NCBI GenBank assembly: GCA_023432005.1
Contig: JAEYVF010000097.1
Location: forward strand, 1 to 19,634
Source: Actinomycetes bacterium
Lineage (GTDB): Bacteria > Actinomycetota > Actinomycetes > Actinomycetales > Microbacteriaceae
Direction of reading: 5' to 3'
Length of the DNA stretch: 19,634 bases
Shown here in pieces: positions 13,556-19,634 of this stretch (position 1 is the stretch's first letter; each line of letters starts with the position of its first letter). A program made the position numbers and the translations under genes. The notes under the pieces were generated by a model. It saw only the letters and a program-made list of their open reading frames with translations, searched no databases and was not told the DNA's origin.

Positions 13556-15133
13556 ATGCCCGCGCCCGCCTTCGCCCCCGACCCCGCCCGGCCCTTCGTG
13601 CCGCTGTGGGGCGCGGTGCTGCTCGCGCTCGTGGCGGGCCCCCTCACGGATGCTGCGTTCCCCGACCTGGGCTGGTGGCCGCTCGCCTTCGTCGGCATCG
13701 CGCTCGTGCTCGTCGCCGCCCAGGGGCGGCGTCCCGGTGCGGGATTCCTCGTCGGAGCGGTGTTCGGGCTCGCGTTCTACCTCGTGCACATCCCGTGGAT
13801 GACCCAGTTCCTCGACCCCGGGCTCCCGTTCCTCGTGCGCGCCGTGCCCTGGTTCGCCCTGAGCGCGCTCATGGCGCTGTGGTGCGGCCTCGGCACGATG
13901 CTCATCTCGATCGCGACGCGCGTCGTGCCGCGCGCCGCGCGCGGACCGCTCGGCAGGCTGCTGCTCGTGCCGCTCGTCGTCGCGGGGCTCTGGACGGCGC
14001 GCGAGGCGGTCTCGAGCATCTGGCCGTACGGCGGGTTCGCGTGGGGCCGCATCTCCGAGTCCCAGTCGGAGAGCCCGATGGCGCCGCTCTTCGCCTGGCT
14101 CGGCGTCTCGGGCGTCGGCTTCGTCATGGTCTTCCTCGTCGCCGTCGCCATCGCCGCAGCGCGCGAGACGGGCGCCCCTGTCGTGCTGCGCACGATGCTC
14201 GTGACCGCCCTCGCGGCGATCCTGGTGGCCTTCCCGGCCTTCCCGGTGGCATCCGACGACACGCTGCGCGTCGCGGCCGTGCAGGGCAACGGCAGGACCG
14301 GCTACTTCAACCATGCCGAGAACGCCACCGACAACCTCCTGGACCAGTTCGACGCGACGGAGCCTGTGTACGACGAGGACGTCGACGTCGTCGTGTGGCC
14401 CGAGGGCGCGAGCGACCTCGACCCCCTGCGCGAGGCCTACGCCGCGCGCGTCTTCGACGCCGTGTCGATCGCCGCGGATGCGCCCCTCGTCGGGTGGGCC
14501 GTGACGAACCGCGGTGAGGAGTACTTCAACACCTCGTTGCTGTGGCGGGCCGGGGAGGGCGCCGTCGACTTCTACGACAAGCGGCATCCCGTGCCGTTCG
14601 GCGAGTACGTCCCCGATCGAGCGGTGTGGCGCGGCTTCGCGCCGGATCTCATCGACCTCATCCAGCGCGAGTACACCCCCGGCACGACCGACCCCGTCAT
14701 GGATGTCGGCTCTCCTGGGCGCGAAGTGCTCGCCGGCTTCGCGATCTGCTTCGACATCGTCGACGACGCCCTCATGCGTGAGAGCGTCGAGCAGGGCGCG
14801 CAGCTCGTGCTCGCGCAGACCAACAACGCGGACTTCGGCCTCACCGACGAGAGCGTGCAACAGCTCGCGATCGCCCGCATCCGCGCGGTCGAGCTGGGTC
14901 GCTCCGTCGTCAACATCTCGACGGTCGGCGCGAGCGCCGTCATCCTGCCGGACGGCAGCACGGCCGCCGAGCTGCCGCGCTACGAGGCGGGAGCGATGGT
15001 CGTCGACGTGCCCCTCAGCACGACGACGACCCCCGCGGTCGTGATCGGCCGGGGGGTCGAATGGGGTGTCGCGGCGCTCGCGCTCGGAGCGCTCATCGGA
15101 GCAGCGATCGGCGGGCGCCGTCGCCGCTCGTGA
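13556..15133 (+). CDS. lnt: Apolipoprotein N-acyltransferase Lnt
   Basis: A 525-residue membrane enzyme that N-acylates the lipidated cysteine of lipoproteins, such as the FKBP lipoprotein encoded upstream. Residues 1-235 hold about six membrane segments. Residues about 240-490 form the nitrilase-like domain with the triad E283 (WPEGASD), K342 (YDKRHPVPFGEY) and C398 (FAICFDIV), all present in correct order and spacing. A last membrane segment and a Gly-Arg-rich tail (IGGRRRRS) close it. In mycobacteria Lnt is fused to a polyprenyl-phosphate mannose synthase (Ppm1); here no such domain or neighbouring gene is seen. Its end faces rbpA with a 3-nt gap. Confidence 0.96.
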   Translation: MPAPAFAPDPARPFVPLWGAVLLALVAGPLTDAAFPDLGWWPLAFVGIALVLVAAQGRRPGAGFLVGAVFGLAFYLVHIPWMTQFLDPGLPFLVRAVPWFALSALMALWCGLGTMLISIATRVVPRAARGPLGRLLLVPLVVAGLWTAREAVSSIWPYGGFAWGRISESQSESPMAPLFAWLGVSGVGFVMVFLVAVAIAAARETGAPVVLRTMLVTALAAILVAFPAFPVASDDTLRVAAVQGNGRTGYFNHAENATDNLLDQFDATEPVYDEDVDVVVWPEGASDLDPLREAYAARVFDAVSIAADAPLVGWAVTNRGEEYFNTSLLWRAGEGAVDFYDKRHPVPFGEYVPDRAVWRGFAPDLIDLIQREYTPGTTDPVMDVGSPGREVLAGFAICFDIVDDALMRESVEQGAQLVLAQTNNADFGLTDESVQQLAIARIRAVELGRSVVNISTVGASAVILPDGSTAAELPRYEAGAMVVDVPLSTTTTPAVVIGRGVEWGVAALALGALIGAAIGGRRRRS

Positions 15134-15136
15134 GCG

Positions 15137-15511
15137 TCACGCGCTCTTGCTGCTCTTGGCCGCCTCGCCGCGACGGGCGCGCAGGTAGGCGAGACGCTCC
15201 TCGAGGAGCTCCTCGAGCTCGGCACGCGTGCGGCGCTCGAGCAGCATGTCCCAGTGGGTGCGGGGGGCCTTCGCGTCGACGGCCTCGCTCTCCACGAGTT
15301 CGCCGTCCTCGCCGATGAGACGACCCTCCTGGCCCGTGCGCGGCGACTCCCACGTCTCGGGCACGTCGGCCTCGGCGGCGAAGACGACCTCGAAGGTCGT
15401 GCCGTCGTCCGTGCGGTACACGGCCTTCTTCCGGGGCGAGAACTCGACTCCCTCTTCGCTCTGCATGCTCTGAGCTCCGAGTCGCATCCCGCGCAGACTG
15501 CGATCCGCCAT
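15137..15511 (-). CDS. rbpA: RNA polymerase-binding protein RbpA
   Basis: A 124-residue actinobacterial protein that binds RNA polymerase and the group 1/2 sigma factors and stabilises open promoter complexes. The N-terminal tail and core (MADRSLRGMRLGAQSM, VYRTDDGTTFEVVFAAEADV) and the sigma-interaction domain (RTHWDMLLERRTRAELEELL) are clear. There is no cysteine at all, so the zinc-binding form known from Streptomyces is excluded. The segment between core and sigma domain (ESEAVDAKAPR) has few basic residues. ATG at 15511 is set by AAGGAGG (15519-15525) 7 nt upstream; the open frame extends to 15664 but without family sequence. A weak -10-like TAGACG lies at 15621-15616, which would give a leader near 100 nt. 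Confidence 0.97.
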   Translation of the reverse strand: MADRSLRGMRLGAQSMQSEEGVEFSPRKKAVYRTDDGTTFEVVFAAEADVPETWESPRTGQEGRLIGEDGELVESEAVDAKAPRTHWDMLLERRTRAELEELLEERLAYLRARRGEAAKSSKSA

Positions 15512-15518
15512 CGTGTGG

Positions 15519-15525
15519 CCTCCTT
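15519..15525 (-). promoter_or_regulatory. Shine-Dalgarno sequence of rbpA
   Basis: AAGGAGG on the minus strand, 7 nt before the rbpA ATG. It is one of the strongest ribosome-binding sites in the window and fixes the start against upstream in-frame ATG codons. Confidence 0.8.
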
Positions 15526-15717
15526 GGTGCGCCTTTGTGTGGGGTTCTGGTGCGCGTTCGGTGGACGCGCGAAGACGACGCGATCCGGTGGGACCGCACG
15601 TCGCCTGAGGTACAACGTCTACGGTGGCGGATGCCATCCGCGCGCGAGGCGGTTTACAGAGCATTCCCAGCCACCTCGTCCCGCATTGGCAGCGGGCGGG
15701 GGGCGCGGGTGGGGGAG

Positions 15718-15743
15718 CGGCCCCCGTCGGTCGATCGGGGCCG
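15718..15743 (-). terminator. GC-rich hairpin after gdpD
   Basis: CGGCCCC (15718-15724) pairs with GGGGCCG (15737-15743) around a 12-nt loop, just past the gdpD stop in its direction of transcription. There is no T tract after it. It may end the nfeD-SPFH-gdpD message, but the evidence is only the inverted repeat and its position. Confidence 0.35.
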
Positions 15744-15748
15744 GGGCG

Positions 15749-16537
15749 TCAGCGACCGCGGCGGCGCTCGGCGACGATCGGCAGGGCGAGGTCCGCGCGG
15801 TCCGTGACGATCCCGTCGACGCCGAGATCGAGCAGTCCGCGCATCTGCTGCGGATCGTTGATCGTCCAGATGTGCAGCTCGACGCCCGCCTCGTGGAAGC
15901 TCCGGACCGCGCGCTCCGTGGCGATGGACGCGCCACCGACCTTGACGGGCAGTTGCACGGCGTCGACGCCCGCGAGCACGCGGCGGAGCAGCCGCATGGC
16001 GCCGACGCGAGCGGCGTGCGCCGCCGGGAGGGCGCCTCCCGCCGAGATGGAGGTCGCCACGCCCGGCAGCTCGCGCACGACGGCGAGACGGCGGGAGGTC
16101 GAGAAGGAGCCGATGAGCACGCGGTCCGTGGCGCGTGCGTCGCGCACCGCCTTGACGGTGCCCGCGACGGCGTCTGCGGATTTCACGTCGATGTTGAAGC
16201 GGGTGTCGGGGAATGCGTCGAGCGCCTCCGCGAGGGAGCAGAAGCCCTGACCGGCGCCGAGCGACACCCGACGCAGCTCGGCGGCCGTCAGCTGGTTGAC
16301 CTTCACGCTGCGCCCGGCGACGCGCTTCAGGTCGGCGTCGTGGCTCACGATGGCGATGCCGTCGGCAGAGCCGTTGACGTCGGTCTCGATGTGGGAGGCG
16401 CCGGCGTTGACCGCGTGCAGGAACGCGAGGAGCGTGTTCTCGGGCGCGTCGAGAGCCAGCCCGCGGTGCGCGAGCACCCGCGGGGGAGCGGGGGAGAAGT
16501 ACCCCGCGTCCTGGCTCTTACGCGCGCGGCGCGGCAT
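15749..16537 (-). CDS. Glycerophosphodiester phosphodiesterase (GDPD/UgpQ family)
   Basis: A 262-residue cytosolic TIM-barrel enzyme expected to split glycerophosphodiesters into sn-glycerol 3-phosphate and an alcohol. Family residues are present: HRG (H24, R25), PENT (E33), the metal site ETD (E51, D53) and SHD (H66), NIDVKS in the middle, and the C-terminal HIWTINDPQQM plus GVDGIVTDRADL. No signal peptide is present, unlike periplasmic GlpQ. The ATG at 16537 overlaps the end of the SPFH gene by 20 bp, so the two are co-transcribed. A link between phospholipid turnover and the membrane-organising SPFH/NfeD pair is only inferred from the operon. Confidence 0.93.
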   Translation of the reverse strand: MPRRARKSQDAGYFSPAPPRVLAHRGLALDAPENTLLAFLHAVNAGASHIETDVNGSADGIAIVSHDADLKRVAGRSVKVNQLTAAELRRVSLGAGQGFCSLAEALDAFPDTRFNIDVKSADAVAGTVKAVRDARATDRVLIGSFSTSRRLAVVRELPGVATSISAGGALPAAHAARVGAMRLLRRVLAGVDAVQLPVKVGGASIATERAVRSFHEAGVELHIWTINDPQQMRGLLDLGVDGIVTDRADLALPIVAERRRGR

Positions 16538-17453
16538 CCGTCCCGGTGCCCGCCTGATCACGCGGCGCGAAGAACCCTTGGCCGATGCCCTTGAGCGCCT
16601 CCGTGAGCTCGCTCGGGATGATCCAGAGCTTGTTCGCGTCGCCGTCGGCGAGCTTCGGCAGGGTCTGCAGGTACTGGTAGGCCAGCAGCTTCGGGTCGGG
16701 GTCGCCCGCGTGGATCGCGTGGAACACCGTCTGGATGGCCTCGGCCTCGCCCTGGGCGCGCAGCACGGCGGCCTTCGCGTCGCCCTCGGCCTTGAGGATC
16801 GCCGCCTGCCGCTCACCCTCGGCACCGAGGATCGCCGCCTGCTTGGTGCCCTCCGCGGTGAGGATCGCCGCGCGACGGTCGCGCTCCGCGCGCATCTGCT
16901 TCTCCATCGAGTCCTGGATCGAGTGCGGCGGATCGATCGCCTTGAGCTCGACCCGGCTCACGCGGATGCCCCACTTGCCGGTCGCCTCGTCGAGCACGAC
17001 GCGCAACTGGCCGTTGATGTTGTCGCGCGAGGTGAGCGCCTCCTCGAGGTTGAGCCCGCCGACCACGTTGCGCAGCGTCGTGGTCGTGAGCTGCTCGACC
17101 GCGCCGAGGTAGTTGGCGATCTCGTACGTCGCCGCCCGCGCATCCGTCACCTGGAAGTAGACGACCGTGTCGATCGAGACGACGAGGTTGTCCTCGGTGA
17201 TGACGGGTTGCGGCGGGAACGACACGACCTGCTCGCGCATGTCGACGAGCGGCCGCAGCCGGTCGATGATCGGCACGAGGATGTTGAGGCCCGGGCTGAG
17301 GGTCTTGTGGTAGCGGCCGAGGCGCTCGACGATCCCCGCGTACGCCTGCGGGATGATGCGGATCGACTTGAACAGGATCGTCAGCACGAAGATGACGATG
17401 ATCGCGACGATCACGATCGTCACGATCGTCGGGATGACGTCGGGGTCGTTCAC
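16518..17453 (-). CDS. SPFH/Band 7 (stomatin-like) membrane protein
   Basis: A 311-residue protein of the QmcA/stomatin type. One N-terminal membrane anchor (about 8-29) is followed by the SPFH domain (SIRIIPQAYAGIVERLGRYH, LVDMREQVVSFP, VYFQVTDARAATYEIANY, TLRNVVGGLNLEEAL) and a charged coiled region. Residues 195-238 are four 11-residue repeats. Such proteins oligomerise and are linked to membrane microdomains and protease control. The GTG start at 17453 overlaps the nfeD stop by 4 bp (GTGA), the classic nfeD-SPFH pairing. It ends in TAA, the only TAA stop I noted in the window. Confidence 0.94.
   Translation of the reverse strand: MNDPDVIPTIVTIVIVAIIVIFVLTILFKSIRIIPQAYAGIVERLGRYHKTLSPGLNILVPIIDRLRPLVDMREQVVSFPPQPVITEDNLVVSIDTVVYFQVTDARAATYEIANYLGAVEQLTTTTLRNVVGGLNLEEALTSRDNINGQLRVVLDEATGKWGIRVSRVELKAIDPPHSIQDSMEKQMRAERDRRAAILTAEGTKQAAILGAEGERQAAILKAEGDAKAAVLRAQGEAEAIQTVFHAIHAGDPDPKLLAYQYLQTLPKLADGDANKLWIIPSELTEALKGIGQGFFAPRDQAGTGTDAAPRA
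16740..16871 (-). repeat. Four 11-residue tandem repeats in the SPFH protein
   Basis: Residues 195-238 read AAILTAEGTKQ, AAILGAEGERQ, AAILKAEGDAK, AAVLRAQGEAE: the pattern AAxLxAxGxxx four times with no gap, i.e. 33-bp coding repeats. An 11-residue (hendecad) period suits a long right-handed coiled coil, as expected in the C-terminal part of SPFH proteins. Confidence 0.85.
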
Positions 17454-17941
17454 TGGGGTGCCTCCTCGGGCGTGGGATCGGCGGCGGGAACGACGACGGC
17501 GGTCGCGCCCTCGATCGCCGTGACGATGATGCGGGAGCCCTCCTCGAGGCCGCCGGGTGCGATGCCGTCGGCCACGCGCGCCGTCCAGACGTCGCCGTTG
17601 GCGAGCTTGACCTGGCCCGCGCCGAAGCGGAAGTCGACGGTGACGGCGCCGCCGAGGCCGAGAAGGGCGTCGACGTTGCTCCGCGCGGGATCGGATCCCT
17701 TACGCAGCGCGCGCAGCAGGGGCGGCCTCACGAAGAGCACGAGCACGAGCGCGAGCACGGCCGCGACGATGAGCTGCACCCACCACGGCGCGCCCACGAG
17801 CCCCGCCACGAGACCGCCGACGGAGCCGAGCGCGAGCATGAGGAAGGTGAACTCGAGGGTGTTGACCTCGATGATGACGAATACGAGGATGAGGCCCAGC
17901 CAGAAGACCCACGCCCAGCTCGAGATCACATCGGGTTCCAC
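17450..17941 (-). CDS. NfeD-family membrane protein
   Basis: A 163-residue short NfeD protein. Three hydrophobic segments occupy about residues 5-85 (SWAWVFWLGLILVFVIIEV, LMLALGSVGGLVAGLVGAP, VQLIVAAVLALVLVLFVRPP), followed by a C-terminal OB-fold domain (LLGLGGAVTVDFRFGAGQVKL, DVWTARVADG, GSRIIVTAIEGATAVVVP). Short NfeD proteins bind and help assemble the partner SPFH protein encoded next. GTG at 17941 is chosen because AGGAGG (17952-17947) is 5 nt upstream. The open frame continues to 17980, but that stretch holds the -10 box TAGTTT. It heads the operon nfeD-SPFH-gdpD. Confidence 0.92.
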   Translation of the reverse strand: MEPDVISSWAWVFWLGLILVFVIIEVNTLEFTFLMLALGSVGGLVAGLVGAPWWVQLIVAAVLALVLVLFVRPPLLRALRKGSDPARSNVDALLGLGGAVTVDFRFGAGQVKLANGDVWTARVADGIAPGGLEEGSRIIVTAIEGATAVVVPAADPTPEEAPQ

Positions 17942-17946
17942 GGCGG

Positions 17947-17976
17947 CCTCCTGCAGTCGACGTCCTCTCGAAACTA
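17947..17976 (-). promoter_or_regulatory. -10 box and Shine-Dalgarno of the nfeD operon
   Basis: On the minus strand, TAGTTT (17976-17971) is a -10 candidate; the predicted start near 17964 leaves a leader of about 23 nt bearing AGGAGG (17952-17947) 5 nt before the GTG at 17941. Confidence 0.45.
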
Positions 17977-18026
17977 GCACCGCGCGCGACGGCCCGTCGG
18001 ATGCCGGACGGCGCGGGAGCGGTCGC

Positions 18027-18032
18027 TAGGGT
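18027..18032 (+). promoter_or_regulatory. -10 box of the SDR gene
   Basis: TAGGGT, 8 nt before the GTG at 18041. The intervening GGAGG (18033-18037) could act as Shine-Dalgarno only if transcription starts further upstream, so leaderless and led forms are both possible. Confidence 0.35.
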
Positions 18033-18040
18033 GGAGGATC

Positions 18041-18808
18041 GTGAACGACGTGCTCCCCCCTGACTCGCTGCGCGGTGTCCGCGCCCTCATCACCGGCTCC
18101 TCCCGCGGCATCGGCGCCGACACCGCCGGCTATCTCGCCGATGCGGGTGCCAAGGTCGTCATCAACTACCGCAACAAGGAGGCTCGCGCGCTCAAGGTCG
18201 TCGCGAGCATCGAGGAGCGCGGCGGCGAGGCCATCGCCGTCGGCGCCGACCTCACCGACCCGTCGTCGGTCGCGTCCATGTTCGCCGAGGTGCGCGAGCG
18301 CTGGGGCGGCCTCGACCTGCTCGTGCTCAATGCCTCGGGCGGCATGGAGTCCGGCCTCGGTGAGGACTACGCGATGCGGCTCAACCGCGACGCCCAGCTG
18401 AGCGTGCTCGATGCCGCGCTCCCGCTGCTCGGTGCGGGCTCGCGCGTCGTGTTCGTCACGAGCCACCAGGCCCACTTCATCGACACCGTGCCGACGATGC
18501 CCGAGTACGAGGCCGTCGCACGCAGCAAGCGCGCGGGAGAGGACGCCTTGCGCTCGCGCATCCCCGAGCTCGCCGCCGCGGGCGTCTCGTTCGTCGTCGT
18601 CTCGGGCGACATGATCGAGGGCACCATCACGGCGACGCTCCTCGAACGCGTCAACCCGGGCGCCATCGCGACGCGACGCGAGGCCGCGGGCAAGCTCTAC
18701 AACGTGGCCGAGTTCGCCGCCGAGGTCGCGCGCGCCGCCGTCGAGGAGATCCCCGAGGACAACACCCGCTTCGTCGGCGACGTGAGCGACTTCCTCGGCC
18801 GCAGCTGA
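18041..18808 (+). CDS. SDR-family oxidoreductase with atypical active site
   Basis: A 255-residue Rossmann-fold protein of the short-chain dehydrogenase/reductase superfamily. The cofactor loop TGSSRGIG (18-25), the NADP-type NYRNKEAR after strand 2, GADLTD, and NASGG (97-101) are present. The active site is odd: the expected Ser is S141 (VTSHQAH), but the Tyr of the YxxxK pair does not line up. The segment reads EYEAVARSKRAGE, with Y156 and K163 seven residues apart and Val at the usual Tyr position. Catalysis may differ or be lost. The substrate is unknown. The Nudix gene follows after 22 nt, probably in the same message. Confidence 0.92.
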   Translation: MNDVLPPDSLRGVRALITGSSRGIGADTAGYLADAGAKVVINYRNKEARALKVVASIEERGGEAIAVGADLTDPSSVASMFAEVRERWGGLDLLVLNASGGMESGLGEDYAMRLNRDAQLSVLDAALPLLGAGSRVVFVTSHQAHFIDTVPTMPEYEAVARSKRAGEDALRSRIPELAAAGVSFVVVSGDMIEGTITATLLERVNPGAIATRREAAGKLYNVAEFAAEVARAAVEEIPEDNTRFVGDVSDFLGRS

Positions 18809-18830
18809 GCATCCGGGTCCGGCGGATCCC

Positions 18831-19295
18831 GTGGTGAGCGCGCATCGGCACCGGCTCGTGTCGCGCGTGCTGCTCTTCGACCGCGACGGCCGGGTGCTGC
18901 TGTTCCTCACCACCGCGCCCGACTCGTCGGGCGTCGCGCGTTGGCTGACGCCCGGGGGAGGGGTCGACCCGGGGGAGTCGTTCGAGGAGGCCGCGCGACG
19001 CGAGCTCCTCGAGGAGACGGGACTCGTGGTCGACGAGCTGCGCGGCCCCGTGTGGGCGCATGATTACGACGTCGAGTGGGACTCCGCCGACCACGACACG
19101 GGCCATGCGGAGTTCTTCGCGCACGTCACGGATGCCTTCGAGCCGTCGCCCGAGGGCTGGACCGACGAGGAGAGAGTCGACGTGCTGGAGCACCGCTGGT
19201 GGAGCCTGGCCGAGCTGCTCGCCGAGCACCCGCGCTTCGAGCCCGCGCAGCTGATCGAGCTCATCAGGCGCGAGCTGCCATCCTGCACGGCCTGA
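18831..19295 (+). CDS. Nudix hydrolase
   Basis: A 154-residue pyrophosphohydrolase. The Nudix box is complete: G43-x5-E49-x7-R57-E58-L-L-E61-E62-T-G64-L (PGGGVDPGESFEEAARREL, then LEETGL). The upstream strand VSRVLLFDRDGRVLLFL and the later EHRWWSLAELLAE are typical of small Nudix proteins of the MutT/NUDIX type acting on nucleoside diphosphates linked to X. The substrate cannot be set. Two GTG codons in a row (18831, 18834) are equal start choices; neither has a strong Shine-Dalgarno. The C terminus has one Cys (PSCTA). Confidence 0.93.
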   Translation: MVSAHRHRLVSRVLLFDRDGRVLLFLTTAPDSSGVARWLTPGGGVDPGESFEEAARRELLEETGLVVDELRGPVWAHDYDVEWDSADHDTGHAEFFAHVTDAFEPSPEGWTDEERVDVLEHRWWSLAELLAEHPRFEPAQLIELIRRELPSCTA

Positions 19296-19300
19296 GGTCG

Positions 19301-19345
19301 CCCCCCCCCGAATCGGGGATGGTGGACCGACCGGTCCGGGCGCAC
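19301..19345. other. Short intergenic region with a C9 tract and two small inverted repeats
   Basis: After the Nudix stop come nine C residues (19301-19309) flowing into CCCC-GAATC-GGGG, then GGACC-GACC-GGTCC, part of a near-palindrome centred on ACCGGT. Each could be a weak terminator hairpin; the second could also be a dimeric-regulator operator for the next gene. No T tract follows either. Confidence 0.3.
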
Positions 19346-19354
19346 CCTGTAGCC

Positions 19355-19634
19355 ATGGAGCTGCCCGAGCTCTCCTCCGCCGATCTGCCGGCGATCGCCA
19401 TCACGGCCGCACTCGTCGTGGTGGGATTCCTGACGCTGTGGCTCGTCGTCCGCTCAGCGGTGCTGAGCGCGCTCACGGCCCACGAGGGGCGGCGGGTGCG
19501 GCACTCGGCCGCGCCCGCACCGGCGCCCGATCCGGCGCCTCCCGCTCGCACCGCCGCGGCCGCGGTCGTCGTGACACCGTCGCTCGCGCCGCCCGTGGGG
19601 GAGGCGCACCCCGTGCCCGCGTACGTCGTCGAGC
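19355..19634 (+). CDS. Unrecognised membrane-anchored protein, 5' part only
   Basis: An open frame from ATG 19355 runs to the right edge without a stop (about 93 codons). It starts MELPELSSADLPAIAITAAL; residues about 13-33 form one hydrophobic segment (AIAITAALVVVGFLTLWLVV), followed by a basic/Ala-Pro-rich stretch (RSAVLSALTAHEGRRVRHS, APAPAPDPAPPARTAAAA). This suggests a single-pass anchor with a disordered linker before a domain that lies outside the window. The Nudix stop is 59 nt upstream. I do not recognise the family. Frame choice rests on the plausible membrane segment and absence of stops. Confidence 0.55.
   Translation, partial: MELPELSSADLPAIAITAALVVVGFLTLWLVVRSAVLSALTAHEGRRVRHSAAPAPAPDPAPPARTAAAAVVVTPSLAPPVGEAHPVPAYVVE

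Noticed and set aside
15610..15650. SigR/SigH-type promoter (GGAAT-N18-GTT) for rbpA
   Set aside because: A GTT is present, but the base block 18 nt upstream reads GGATG, and the only GGAAT is far too distant.
1..19634. CRISPR array, insertion sequence, prophage or toxin-antitoxin cassette
   Set aside because: I found no regularly spaced repeats, transposase or phage genes, and base composition is even throughout.

Overview
The window is strongly GC-rich DNA from a high-GC actinobacterium, most likely of the Microbacteriaceae. The assignment rests on gene content (RbpA, PafB/PafC, HelY, an ImuA'-like gene, Sec and Tat functions), frequent GTG starts, TAGNNT-type -10 boxes lying right at start codons, and a gene order matching the actinobacterial trmI ... 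pafB-pafC-tatA-tatC-helY neighbourhood. It looks like ordinary chromosomal core. I see no insertion sequence, prophage, CRISPR array or origin.

Layout. 1-1696: on the minus strand, a partial ImuA'-like gene under a perfect LexA (SOS) box, a cold-shock/DUF1294 membrane protein, an intergenic triple repeat, and a complete tRNA-Leu(GAG) unit with terminator and probable promoter. 1697-3917: plus-strand M20 metallopeptidase and uppP. 3918-4772: minus-strand PAC2-family protein, meeting uppP stop-to-stop. 4841-13502: a long plus-strand run of HAD hydrolase, trmI, FKBP-like lipoprotein, pafB, pafC, tatA, tatC, helY and a DUF4287 protein, mostly with overlaps or tiny gaps. 13556-15133: lnt. 15137-17941: minus-strand rbpA, then gdpD, an SPFH protein and nfeD (the last three a tight operon). 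18041-19295: plus-strand SDR and Nudix genes. 19355-end: start of an unrecognised membrane-anchored protein.

The most interesting points are these. (a) The SOS box overlaps the start codon of the ImuA'-like gene. (b) The place between trmI and pafB, where many actinobacteria carry the Pup-proteasome genes, holds only the FKBP-like lipoprotein, so the locus looks like the remnant of a lost or relocated Pup-proteasome system that kept the DNA-damage regulators PafBC. (c) pafB has no ATG, GTG or TTG that would include its conserved N-terminal helix-turn-helix. The best candidate start is an ACG, and the gene is in the same frame as the preceding FKBP gene, separated by one TAG. (d) Two genes have a TAGACT -10 box built on the upstream gene's TAG stop codon.

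Functionally the window mixes DNA-damage response (ImuA', PafBC), envelope biogenesis (UppP, Lnt, TatAC, FKBP lipoprotein, SPFH/NfeD, GDPD), RNA metabolism (TrmI, HelY, tRNA-Leu) and transcription (RbpA). All functional calls come from motif recognition in the translated sequence; no database search was run.
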